NCBI RefSeq assembly: GCF_023701485.1
Contig: NZ_JAMQBK010000039.1
Span: 62,001 to 126,000, forward strand
Reading direction: 5' to 3'
DNA length: 64,000 bases
Source of the DNA: Aporhodopirellula aestuarii
GTDB taxonomy: Bacteria > Planctomycetota > Planctomycetia > Pirellulales > Pirellulaceae
The position numbers and the translations under genes are program-made. The first letter of the stretch is position 1; every line of letters begins with the position of its first letter. This document shows positions 45,901-54,068 of the stretch, one piece after another. The notes below the pieces were generated by a model. It was not told the DNA's origin. It searched no databases and was given only the letters and a program-made list of their open reading frames with translations.

Positions 45901-48900
45901 CAGCGGTGAAGTGTTGACGCAGTTTCGACCCCATAGCGCCGCGATTCGAGATTTGAATTGGAGTCCTGACGGCCACTGGATCGCGGCCGGATCGTCGGAC
46001 AGCAACATCACGATCTCCGATAGTGTTAGTGGCCAATTGCGTTGGCGGCTGAGCGGTCATTCCGATGGCGTTGGATCTGTCACATGGAGCGTCGATGGAC
46101 AGCGGTTGGCGTCCGGCGGCGACGATCGTACGATTCGAATCTGGGACGTTCAAACGGGCGAACAATTGCGCAGCCTGCGCGGGCACTCTCAAATGGTGAG
46201 TAACGTCAGGTGGCATCCCGACGGAAACCGCCTGGCTTCCGCAGACTTCGACGGAACAATAAAGCTCTGGGACACCGATCTATGGCGCGAGGTTCTTAGT
46301 CTTCGTGCCCACGTGGGTGGCGTCAACTCATTGCAGTGGAGCCCCGATGGGCGAAGATTGGCCAGCGGCAGCAGCGATCACACCGTCACCGTCTGGCAGG
46401 CCGCCGGAATCGACGCTGCGAAGAGTGAGCGCCGCGACCACCCCATGTTGCAACTCGCATGGCACGTGCTAGGGCTGGGAGGATCACTCGACTTGGGCGA
46501 CGAGGTCGTCAGCAATTTGGCATCCTTGCCGCAAGGCGAGTTCGCGATTTTCGGCATCTCGTTCCCGCCTGGCACGGCATTGACATCGCGGGACGTTGCT
46601 AATCTTAAGGCTGCTTCGGAGTTGACGTCGCTCGATCTGCGGCATACCGCGGTAAACGACCAAGCCGTCGAACCACTCACCGCTTTCACTCGTCTGCGAG
46701 ATATCGACCTCACCGAAACGCTAGTGTCGCAAACCGCAGTCAACAAGCTTCGCGCGGCGCTGCCTGAAGCAGAGATTCGTTGGGAAGAGTTCCTGGCCGA
46801 TCGATTGGCTGCCGAGAAAATTTTGGCTCTCGGTGCATCCATCACCATGCGCATGGCGGACGATACCGTCACAGTCTCAGCGGCGTCTCAGCTTCCCGAG
46901 CATCCTTTTCGCGTTGTGGGCATCCAGTGGAAGAACCAATCTAATGTGCAGGATGAAGATCTGGCCGCGCTGGCCGATTTGACCGAAGTGGAGACACTTG
47001 ACTTATTCGGTTTGAACATCACGGATGAAGGGCTTAAGCATTTGCAACATCTGAGCAAGCTGAAATCGCTGGACATCAGTCGGACGCAGGTCACTGGCAG
47101 CGGACTCGCGTATCTGCAGTCGCTGTCCGAATTGAACAGGTTGGTCTGCGAGTACAGGTTGCCGTTTACTGATGAAGGACTGTCGTATCTGCCGCCGCTT
47201 CCCAGCTTGAAAAAGTGGCGAGGCAACCTGCAAACTCCCGTGACCGACAATGCGTTGGTTTATTTCCAGCGTTGGCAATCGTTGGAAATAATGTACATCT
47301 GGCGTTCTGATCTGACAGGAGCGGGCTTGGAGCATCTGAGCAAGTTGCCCTACTTGAACGATCTGGTGATTCGATCCGATAACTTGCAGAACGAGCAACT
47401 CAAACATTTGAAGGATTTCCCTGCGCTGAGAGCGCTGAACATCCCGGCCTTCGGAGGGCTGGATCGAGTGGGAGTCCAGCACATCGCCGACATGCCGGGC
47501 CTCGAACGCTTGGAACTCAAAGGATGTTCGCTGGACGACGATGGCCTGTTGATCCTGTCGCAATCGAAATTCCTTGCCGAACTGAACGTGGAGGGGACGT
47601 CTGTCTCCGTCGCTGGGATAACAGCCTTCAAGGAACGCAAGCCGAATTGCAAAGTCGCCTGGGACGAGTCGCAGGCGATACAGCGAGCAGCGAACGAAGC
47701 TCGTCTCAAGGTAACTCGAGAATTACTTGAAAAAGAACCTCTGCATCCACACGAGGTGCGTCGTTTCTGGGGTCATACCGGGTCGATCAAGTGCATCGCC
47801 GTTTCGCCGGACGGGAAAACCGCCGCGTCAGTTGGCGGTTGGCCGCAGGGTGATGGCACGTTACGGCTGTGGAACTTGCAAACCGGCGAGCTACTGCACA
47901 CCCTTTCGGCTGCAAGAATGTACGCGATGGCGGTGGCGTTCACTCCGAATGGTCAGCGAGTAATCTCCGGCGGCGAACAACAAGTCCGTGTATGGGATGT
48001 GGAAACTGGCGAGCTACTGCGCGAGTTCCAGACGAATGGCAAGACATCAGGCATTGCCGCACTAGCGGACAGCCAACGTATCGTCATCGGCGATGTTGCG
48101 GGCGTGTCGCAGTGGAATATCGATACCGGAGAGTTGCTGCGCACGTATGGAGGTATTACGACCGGCGGCCGCCAACTGGATGTATCGCTTTCGGGCGATG
48201 GCCGCCGGCTGATTTCCGGCGACGAACGCAACGCGGTTCACGTTTGGGACCTGGAAACGGGAGACCAGCTGCTGCACTTGACCGACTTGAGTGCGGCGGT
48301 GGAATCGGCGGCGCTGGACAGCGACGGCAGTCATGCGGCCTTCGCGACGCGTCAAGGCGAACTGGTGATCTATTCGCTGAAAACGCTGACTCGCTCTCTC
48401 TCGTTCGCAGGCCATACCGAACGAATCAACTCGGTTCGCTATTCGCCCAATGGCACGCGGCTGGCAACCGCCGGTCACGATGGCTTGATTCGCATCTGGA
48501 ACGCGGAGACGGGCGAATCGATCGCGACGTTGACCGGACATGCGAATATTGTCTGGTCCGCTGTCTACACGCCCGACGGACAATCCATTTTAGCAGGTGG
48601 CGGCGGACTTGTGATCGATGGCAAGATGCAGGCCGGTGAAGACCATGCCTTGCGATTGTGGAAAGTGAGTGACGACGGCCATGCCGCCGCTCCCACACCC
48701 GAGTCGCCGAAGCAGTCTCCTGAGGACGAATCCGTGGACGTGAAAGCGACCGCAGAGTCCGTCGAACCGACGCAAGTGTCCGCCGCGCCGCGATCCTTTA
48801 CCGAGTTGCCTTCCGACCACTTGATTGCCATTTTGCAACACGAACGATATCAAGCCCAAATCGGCTTGACCGGGATCGACCGCGAGTTCGTGAAACCCAT

Positions 48901-49585
48901 CATCGCGCAGTACCTGAAAGACTTGGGCCAACCGGACCGAAAAGTTTCCGCAACGGAACTCGCGGATCGGTTTGCTAAACCAATTCGAGATTCGCTGAAT
49001 GATGATCAGCAACGCGAATTGGCTCGGCTGGAGCGATCCATCAAGTTCACGTCTCCCACTGTCACGCACTTGAGTGTGAACTGGATACAGCACGAACTTG
49101 AACTCACCAACGAGCAACTCCAAAAACTGGCCGACTTGCAATCTGAATCGCTGTTACGGATTTATACCATTCCCAAAGCGGACGGAGACGCGAAAGTCGA
49201 AGCGGAGGTCGATCAGGCTTTGGCCCGCGAACGACAATTGTTGACGGACGACCAACAAAGCCGATTCGATCAAATCTACCTGCAGCAGCAAGTCTGGCTT
49301 CATGGTCCCGGTTTGTTCGCGTCGGATATTGCTCAAATCCAGCCTTTAGAAATCACAACTGCCCAGCAAGAAGCGCTCGCCACTTTTGTCTCCAAATGGC
49401 GGGCCAACCTACCCTCCGCAAAACAGTTAGGCAGCATCGAAGCGTTGATAGACCATCGTCAAGCGGGTGTCGATGATGCGTTACAGTTATTGACGCCACA
49501 ACAAAGAGAACGGTGGAAAGAATTGCTCGGTGAAACGATCGATTGGCGAAACCAATGGCCCGTGGTGCGAGAAAATGACGAATGA
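42977..49585 (+). CDS. giant Ser/Thr protein kinase with WD40, LRR and second WD40 block
   Basis: 2202 aa from ATG 42977 (GTG 42971 is in frame). N-terminal 90 residues with LADYLQRVEAGESIDRRSFL, a motif shared by planctomycete ECF-linked kinases. Kinase domain about 95-360: Gly loop ARGGMGVVYKA, VALKMIL, catalytic VVHRDLKPANILL, VTDFGLAK, MPPEQ, all intact. One span at about 383-405. Then a WD40 block to about residue 1155 (many AWSPDG repeats with IWD ends), an LRR-like block (about 1200-1560), a second WD40 block (about 1590-1890), and a helical end with repeated DDQQ motifs. The kinase is cytoplasmic and the rest should lie across the membrane as a sensor or scaffold. Confidence 0.93.
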   Translation: MNESSGNSEFDAVLADYLQRVEAGESIDRRSFLTRHPQFAKELEQFIEEDFRWKRLAGAHSADESGFEPTIDSQSPVEQPTPIQTQIGYFGDYQLIEEIARGGMGVVYKARQVNLNRVVALKMILAGQLASKQDVLRFYQEAEAAANLNHPGIVPIFEVGQHEGQHFFSMGFVDGHSLAKRVGEGPLQPRDAAELLLKVAEAVEFAHRRGVVHRDLKPANILLDANDEPLVTDFGLAKKTEADSELTSTGQILGTPGYMPPEQAAGATEKIGPLADVYSLGAILYCVLTGRPPFQAANVLDTLMQVLEQEPVAPRQLNPQVPRDLETICLKCLQKDQQRRYESAQALADDLGRWLENKPILARPVGRAERTVKLVRRHPVVAGLSLAVVLALVSGIVVSSIFAIRAKQSADLERIARGDAEAKRQLAESNEQLAVREGQRAERNAVAERQARQVAQRNLYLADMRLAQEAWQTGYLLRLRELLDRHVPQPGQADLRGWEWWLMNTAWQRLSLVLDGGRWCAAVAWSPDDRFLATGNVSPSYGAHVQIWDAATGQRVHELATGTVGVFGIAWSPDGERLATAVSDGSVILWQASDGVELRRWQAHRGPSSVRNWFPCMSVDWHPEGGQIASAGRDGMVRIWNPETGAQIHEFTGHSSDVNCIAWSPDGRQLASGGRDHSVRIWDLSVLDEPNRGKSSTATAVPVQGHEDRVWCVAWSPDSQRLASASDDGSVGVWNAKTGQRELNLRQERDTRGLWAWKGSTEIPLVGLGHDSFVNAVAWSPDGERIISGGEDQTVRVWDSTSGRELETLRPHRGGVETLAFNHDGTRLASGGKEGSIAVFDMQRDSAAFILSESVGEVTRVCWSPDGSQLLTGHHDRWIEPHFVALLWRGDQPGIVKRFPPLSLPPIPLGWSRLGNQLLWPESASKLTFTDPESGTKVGGFEATNKKTIVAVSNDPSGSKLAIAADDEIYVMDAASGEVLTQFRPHSAAIRDLNWSPDGHWIAAGSSDSNITISDSVSGQLRWRLSGHSDGVGSVTWSVDGQRLASGGDDRTIRIWDVQTGEQLRSLRGHSQMVSNVRWHPDGNRLASADFDGTIKLWDTDLWREVLSLRAHVGGVNSLQWSPDGRRLASGSSDHTVTVWQAAGIDAAKSERRDHPMLQLAWHVLGLGGSLDLGDEVVSNLASLPQGEFAIFGISFPPGTALTSRDVANLKAASELTSLDLRHTAVNDQAVEPLTAFTRLRDIDLTETLVSQTAVNKLRAALPEAEIRWEEFLADRLAAEKILALGASITMRMADDTVTVSAASQLPEHPFRVVGIQWKNQSNVQDEDLAALADLTEVETLDLFGLNITDEGLKHLQHLSKLKSLDISRTQVTGSGLAYLQSLSELNRLVCEYRLPFTDEGLSYLPPLPSLKKWRGNLQTPVTDNALVYFQRWQSLEIMYIWRSDLTGAGLEHLSKLPYLNDLVIRSDNLQNEQLKHLKDFPALRALNIPAFGGLDRVGVQHIADMPGLERLELKGCSLDDDGLLILSQSKFLAELNVEGTSVSVAGITAFKERKPNCKVAWDESQAIQRAANEARLKVTRELLEKEPLHPHEVRRFWGHTGSIKCIAVSPDGKTAASVGGWPQGDGTLRLWNLQTGELLHTLSAARMYAMAVAFTPNGQRVISGGEQQVRVWDVETGELLREFQTNGKTSGIAALADSQRIVIGDVAGVSQWNIDTGELLRTYGGITTGGRQLDVSLSGDGRRLISGDERNAVHVWDLETGDQLLHLTDLSAAVESAALDSDGSHAAFATRQGELVIYSLKTLTRSLSFAGHTERINSVRYSPNGTRLATAGHDGLIRIWNAETGESIATLTGHANIVWSAVYTPDGQSILAGGGGLVIDGKMQAGEDHALRLWKVSDDGHAAAPTPESPKQSPEDESVDVKATAESVEPTQVSAAPRSFTELPSDHLIAILQHERYQAQIGLTGIDREFVKPIIAQYLKDLGQPDRKVSATELADRFAKPIRDSLNDDQQRELARLERSIKFTSPTVTHLSVNWIQHELELTNEQLQKLADLQSESLLRIYTIPKADGDAKVEAEVDQALARERQLLTDDQQSRFDQIYLQQQVWLHGPGLFASDIAQIQPLEITTAQQEALATFVSKWRANLPSAKQLGSIEALIDHRQAGVDDALQLLTPQQRERWKELLGETIDWRNQWPVVRENDE

Positions 49586-49591
49586 CAATCG

Positions 49592-50938
49592 ATGAAGCAT
49601 AAAAGTGAACGCACAATGAAGAACAAATACTTAAACCTCATCATTGCCACAGTAGCAGGAACAGGAGTGGGGATTTTTATTCTGATGATGATGATTCCCA
49701 CGCTGCTGGGACTGATGGTCGGCAATAATCTAAACATCGTTCTAGGCATTCGTCGAGTAACGGGATGGGGTCTGGCGATGGGCCTGATGCACTGTATGCC
49801 AGCGACGTTTATTGCTGCACGGGTTGCGATCGGGCGCGAGGCGAAGGAGCTATCCGATCGGATACTGCTGACGAAGGGTGTCGCGATAACCATTGGCGTG
49901 ATCGCGGGCATCGGTACGACAACGATCTTGTGGGTTTTAAAACCGCTGCGCGTTTCGCCGCAAGGGCCACCGGTGCTGCACATTGCCAATTTTGCAGGTA
50001 TCGCCATGGCCGCGTTCTGCGCAGCAGCAACGGTCGTCTTAATATCGCAACGGCTCAAAGCACAACCCGACAGGCCGGAGCCAACAACGATTGGACGTTC
50101 ACTCACACTGACGGTTTTGTTGTGGAGCCTTTTGTTGTGGTCACCGATCGCCATGCTAGGGTGTGTCGTTTGGGGTTCGCAACTCTATTGGGATCCCGCA
50201 AGTTTTCATACACGCCAGCTTGAATCCGAAGATAGTTATCAGCGTTTTTTGGCAATCTATAAGTTGAGCGAGGAACAAGCTTATTCGCCTGACGTCATTC
50301 ACGCGGTCGGCCAGAGACTTAGCGATGATGATTTTCAGGTGCAAGGAAAAGCATTGGAGTATATAACTCTCGCCGCACTTCAGGGGCCAGATGAGCTTGC
50401 GCAAGTCAAGCAGTTGAAAAATTCCGAAGATCAACAGATCCGCGAAGGGGCAATCGAGGCAATTGAGTTGACGAAATATGACTTTACGGCGGATCGCGAA
50501 GCCGCTGAAAAGGCACTTGCAATGCGTGCCAATATCGACGTTTACCGGTTCGGGTCCATGTCTAGGATTGATTGGAATAAAGAATTAGATTCCTCGCTCT
50601 TTCAATTGACAGGTGTCTATTTGGAGAATTTGTCCGTGGTCAGCGGTAATGATCTCGCTGGCTTTTCGAATTCGCCGATGTTGTCAGAATTGAAATTGAT
50701 CGGCACCGAGATCACCGAGGACGGATTGGAACAGCTCACGCACTTTCCTGCCTTAAAGCGACTCTGGATAACAGGGTCGAAATTGAACGACGATGACCTG
50801 CAAATCCTGGCGAAAATTCCGGAACTCGCGTATCTGGATGTCAGTAAGACGCAAGTCACGTCCAAGGGCATCAATGCGTTCTTAAACATGAAGTCGAACT
50901 GTGAAGTTCATTGGACCATTCCCGTAGCCGCTCCCTGA
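49592..50938 (+). CDS. membrane protein with HEAT-like and LRR-like C-terminus
   Basis: 448 aa (ATG 49616 is an alternative start). Four to five spans in the first 210 residues, among them IPTLLGLMVGNNLNIVLGI, which is also found in the 129-aa protein at 52762. The C-terminal half has helical repeats (about 225-300) and LRR-like repeats (LSELKLIGTEITEDGLEQL), the same type as in the giant kinase upstream. It lies 6 bp after the kinase stop and is probably co-transcribed. Confidence 0.75.
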   Translation: MKHKSERTMKNKYLNLIIATVAGTGVGIFILMMMIPTLLGLMVGNNLNIVLGIRRVTGWGLAMGLMHCMPATFIAARVAIGREAKELSDRILLTKGVAITIGVIAGIGTTTILWVLKPLRVSPQGPPVLHIANFAGIAMAAFCAAATVVLISQRLKAQPDRPEPTTIGRSLTLTVLLWSLLLWSPIAMLGCVVWGSQLYWDPASFHTRQLESEDSYQRFLAIYKLSEEQAYSPDVIHAVGQRLSDDDFQVQGKALEYITLAALQGPDELAQVKQLKNSEDQQIREGAIEAIELTKYDFTADREAAEKALAMRANIDVYRFGSMSRIDWNKELDSSLFQLTGVYLENLSVVSGNDLAGFSNSPMLSELKLIGTEITEDGLEQLTHFPALKRLWITGSKLNDDDLQILAKIPELAYLDVSKTQVTSKGINAFLNMKSNCEVHWTIPVAAP

Positions 50939-50961
50939 ATCATAGATGAGTAAAACAAATT

Positions 50962-51510
50962 ATGCAGCTTCTCGTTGTTCATCTACCTTGGGTTGTTGCG
51001 GCTGCAACAGCCGTGTCCTGTGCGGCGGCACTTACCAGTCGAGACGCCGATTGGATGCGAGCCGCAGTGTTCTTTTCCATCGGCACAGTTTTGATTGTTT
51101 TACGGCAAACGTTTCGCGACGATCCCCGCAGTACAGAGCTCGAAATGGAGATGACGACATGCGGAGAAGGAGGCTTGGGCAAGATTGGCAGGATCGTTGA
51201 AAAAATCTGGCCGCAACGTGCTTTGCGTGGCCCCATTTCTCGCGTCTTCATCTATGTGACGTGGATTATGGGTGGTGGTGCAGTTGTGCTTTGGTTTGGA
51301 GCGGCAGTCAGCGGCGGAGATGCCGAGTGGGTCTTGCCAGCTGTAGGTTTGTCGTTAGGCACTTTCTTGCTTTTCTTGGCGACCGCTTTTCCAGCTCGAT
51401 TCACATTCCCACAACGCCTCACTGTGGGAGTCGCGGTTGCTGCGTGCCTCATTATTGTCGGCCTCGTGGTCTTCGCTGCGGCGATGGCGGGATTTTCCGT
51501 AGCAAGATAG
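50962..51510 (+). CDS. membrane protein, unknown
   Basis: 182 aa with five predicted spans (about 4-24, 33-49, 92-115, 126-142 and 153-178). No family recognised. It starts 24 bp after the preceding stop and is in the same direction, so it likely belongs to the kinase transcript. Confidence 0.7.
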   Translation: MQLLVVHLPWVVAAATAVSCAAALTSRDADWMRAAVFFSIGTVLIVLRQTFRDDPRSTELEMEMTTCGEGGLGKIGRIVEKIWPQRALRGPISRVFIYVTWIMGGGAVVLWFGAAVSGGDAEWVLPAVGLSLGTFLLFLATAFPARFTFPQRLTVGVAVAACLIIVGLVVFAAAMAGFSVAR

Positions 51511-51621
51511 CCGGTCCCAAAAGTGCTTGATTTATTGCTTGGAGCTATATAGATCGCGGCAGTGTGCTGCAGCAAAGTGACTCAATGATTACTGGTCTCT
51601 GATCACGTAAGGAAATATTTC

Positions 51622-52677
51622 ATGCGAGTAATGATGATGGGCTTTTTGGCATTGATGGTTTCCGGGTGTGAATCGCCGGCGGAGAAAGCGGAACAGCTTG
51701 TCGCTCGGATCGTTGCAACGCCCGCAGATTGGGCACGACCGGGGCATAAGCAAACCGTCATCGAAGCGAAGGATGAACTCATCAAGCTGGGGCCGGCAGC
51801 TTTGCCTGCGATAATCGATGGGCTCGGCGACGACAACCGATTCGTTGGCATGTGGTTGCTTGAACCGATTTTGGCCAGCGGTGAATCAGCGGTCCTGCCC
51901 CTAGCAGCAGCATTGACAGACGCCGACGTCGATCGCCGACGTTGGGCATTGTTCGCGATCAGCGGGCTCGCTTCAAAGGAAATCGATATTTCCGCCGCTC
52001 TACCCGCAATCCAGCGTTGTACCCGTGATGAAGACTCCGAAATTCGGGCGTTATCATTGATGGCGATCAGTAGTACAAAGGAAGATCGAGGTGTGCCTGA
52101 ATTTATCTCTGCGCTGAAGGATCCTGATGCACATGTTCGAAGTGAAGCGGCCAAATGGCTAGGCATTGTCGCGACCGTACGCGTCCCTGGTGCTCGGTTG
52201 CAAGACGATCCGCTGCCGCAGCTTTCCGAGAGTGTAATCGCTGAGATTAGGCCAAAACTGATCGCCGCATTTTCGGATGAATCGGCAATCGTGCGGCGTG
52301 AAGTCGTAGGAGCACTCAGCGAGTATGGTCCATCGGTCGAGCCCACACTGCGAGAAGCAATGAAAGATCGCGACGCCGAAGTCCGTGCGGCAGCACTTGA
52401 GTCATTGGCCTGCATCCGCTCCGACGGTGCTGTTGCGGAGTTGATTGAGGGGCTTGGTGATCCAGACATACCGGTACGTCTCCGATCCGCAAAGTGGCTC
52501 GGGATGCTTGCCGATCCAGACACGTTGTTGCTAAGCCGGCGACGTCCATCGCCACTTCCCACGATCGATCCGCTTGCGTTCGAAGCAGCGATTGATTCTC
52601 TCACGACTGCATCGAAGGACGCCCATGCAGGCGTCCGTTCGGCTGCGAGTGACGCCCTGAAGAAGATCGGACGTTGA
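51622..52677 (+). CDS. HEAT-repeat lipoprotein
   Basis: 351 aa. Lipoprotein signal MRVMMMGFLALMVSGC with the lipobox Cys at position 16. At least six HEAT-type repeats follow, for example DPDAHVRSEAAKWLGIVATV, DESAIVRREVVGALSEYG and DRDAEVRAAALESLACI. It is probably anchored in a membrane facing the periplasm and used for protein binding. TAAGGAAAT precedes the ATG. Confidence 0.85.
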   Translation: MRVMMMGFLALMVSGCESPAEKAEQLVARIVATPADWARPGHKQTVIEAKDELIKLGPAALPAIIDGLGDDNRFVGMWLLEPILASGESAVLPLAAALTDADVDRRRWALFAISGLASKEIDISAALPAIQRCTRDEDSEIRALSLMAISSTKEDRGVPEFISALKDPDAHVRSEAAKWLGIVATVRVPGARLQDDPLPQLSESVIAEIRPKLIAAFSDESAIVRREVVGALSEYGPSVEPTLREAMKDRDAEVRAAALESLACIRSDGAVAELIEGLGDPDIPVRLRSAKWLGMLADPDTLLLSRRRPSPLPTIDPLAFEAAIDSLTTASKDAHAGVRSAASDALKKIGR

Positions 52678-52761
52678 CAAGTAGAGGCTTCCAGCCTGCG
52701 TTGCCAAAATCGCAGGTGGGAAACCGACGCGGCATTTTATAACTTATGAATAGAACCCATC

Positions 52762-53151
52762 ATGCAAACAAAATGGCAGAATAACGGCATCACCCGCGGA
52801 GTCCTAGCCGTTGTGGGGGCCGCACTTGTCGGCTACTTCTGGTTGAAATTGACGATCCCGTTCATGATGGGAGTATTTGTCAGCAACGACTTGAACACCC
52901 CACTGGGGATGAACCACCATTTAGCGTTCGGACTCGCCACGGGCGTAATGATATGTGTCCTTTCTGCATTCGTTGCCGCTTGGGTCGCAACACCGTTTCG
53001 TAGTCAGTCACTTGATGGGCCGCCCTTAGCCAGTTTAGCTGTCGCGGTGACAGTCGGCAGCGTCCCTGCTATCAAAGCGAAACGAGTCGATGCGTCGACA
53101 GAATTAAATCGAGGTCGGCAAGATGCGCATAACACTAGCAAAGAAACCTAA
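52762..53151 (+). CDS. small membrane protein, paralogue of the 49592 N-terminus
   Basis: 129 aa with three hydrophobic stretches. IPFMMGVFVSNDLNTPLGMN and the following FGLATGVMICVLSAFVAAWV parallel IPTLLGLMVGNNLNIVLGIR and WGLAMGLMHCMPATFIAARV of the 49592 protein. The C-terminus has no repeat domain, so it corresponds to the membrane part alone or to a truncated paralogue. Confidence 0.6.
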   Translation: MQTKWQNNGITRGVLAVVGAALVGYFWLKLTIPFMMGVFVSNDLNTPLGMNHHLAFGLATGVMICVLSAFVAAWVATPFRSQSLDGPPLASLAVAVTVGSVPAIKAKRVDASTELNRGRQDAHNTSKET

Positions 53152-53477
53152 GCCGTGGTTGCATCGTTAGTTAGGTTCACGATTGCTCATGGAGATTGGG
53201 GGATGAAGACCAGTGCTGAAATCAGCGAATGAGATCTTAGGAACTGTAACGCCACCGATAAAGAGTCGCCGAGTCCAACTGCAACCAGTGACAATGAATG
53301 CCTCGAAAATAGCTGACGAAGAGCCAACACGGAAAATGAGGTAGGCGTGATAGGCACGTTTACGAGACAGAATTTTTTCCAGATCGTATAGAGAATCCGC
53401 GCAGCGGATTCGCATGAGCCGGGCTCGTAGTAAGAACGGAAGCCTTCCATTGAATGCTTTGTCGAGCTGAGTCATAA
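53152..53477. other. 326 bp with no secure gene
   Basis: Two overlapping minus-strand open frames (53167-53475 and 53187-53450) resemble no known family and share DNA, so at most one could be real. No terminator was recognised. Confidence 0.35.
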
Positions 53478-53870
53478 ATGAAATTTCGCATTGCTGACTT
53501 GTTGCATCTGACCTTCATGGTCGGCTCGCTATTGGTGATGTGGCGATCTCCTGAAGTTTTTCTGTGGCTGGTTGTGTTAGTGTCATCACTATTTGCAGTG
53601 CCGGTAAGCCACGAATGCCTCCGTCTTATTGCGGCAGGAAACATCACAGGGGCGGAGTTGTTGAATGCCTTGCAACCACGAATACGTGTTTGGGTTGTCC
53701 TTTGGCTGTTTTACTTCGCGGCACTCGAGGTTTTCCTAGCCTTCGTTTGGGGCGGGCTTTCTGTCATGGTGTCCGCAGTTCTGCTCGGATGGATGTCGTC
53801 GCTGGTCACACTCAAGGTACTGCTTGCACCACGTGTTCGTCGCATGTGGGCACTCCTGCCATTGGTCTGA
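53478..53870 (+). CDS. membrane protein, unknown
   Basis: 130 aa. The start MKFRIADLLHLTFMV is typical of small planctomycete membrane proteins. Four spans (about 9-22, 28-46, 70-88 and 92-115). No catalytic motif. It precedes a short coupled membrane gene and the second kinase. Confidence 0.65.
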   Translation: MKFRIADLLHLTFMVGSLLVMWRSPEVFLWLVVLVSSLFAVPVSHECLRLIAAGNITGAELLNALQPRIRVWVVLWLFYFAALEVFLAFVWGGLSVMVSAVLLGWMSSLVTLKVLLAPRVRRMWALLPLV

Positions 53871-53879
53871 GTTGCAACC

Positions 53880-54068
53880 TTGGTGACAACGGCAGTCGCG
53901 GCTTTCGTCGCGTCTGGCATCGTCTATATTTTCATCGAGGCCGATCTAATCGGAAGCGGCTACATGGGACCAGAAATCGCCATGATGATTGGGACCCCCA
54001 TCGTCGCAAGCGGCATATTGATCGTTATCTCGACACTTACCTTGTATGTCGTTAGAAAGTCAACATGA
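53880..54068 (+). CDS. small two-span membrane protein coupled to the second kinase
   Basis: 62 aa from TTG 53880 (GTG 53883 equally possible; no clear ribosome binding site). Two hydrophobic segments (about 5-21 and 33-58). Its stop overlaps the kinase start as ATGA at 54065-54068, the main reason to accept it as a gene. Confidence 0.55.
   Translation: MVTTAVAAFVASGIVYIFIEADLIGSGYMGPEIAMMIGTPIVASGILIVISTLTLYVVRKST

Noticed and set aside
44096-48583. Several long minus-strand open frames opposite the giant kinase
   Set aside because: They are antisense to the WD40 and LRR repeats, a common artefact of repetitive coding sequence at this GC content; the same holds opposite the second kinase (55268-56110).
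53167-53475. 102-codon minus-strand frame
   Set aside because: No family likeness, no ribosome binding site, and it overlaps a second equally unsupported frame.
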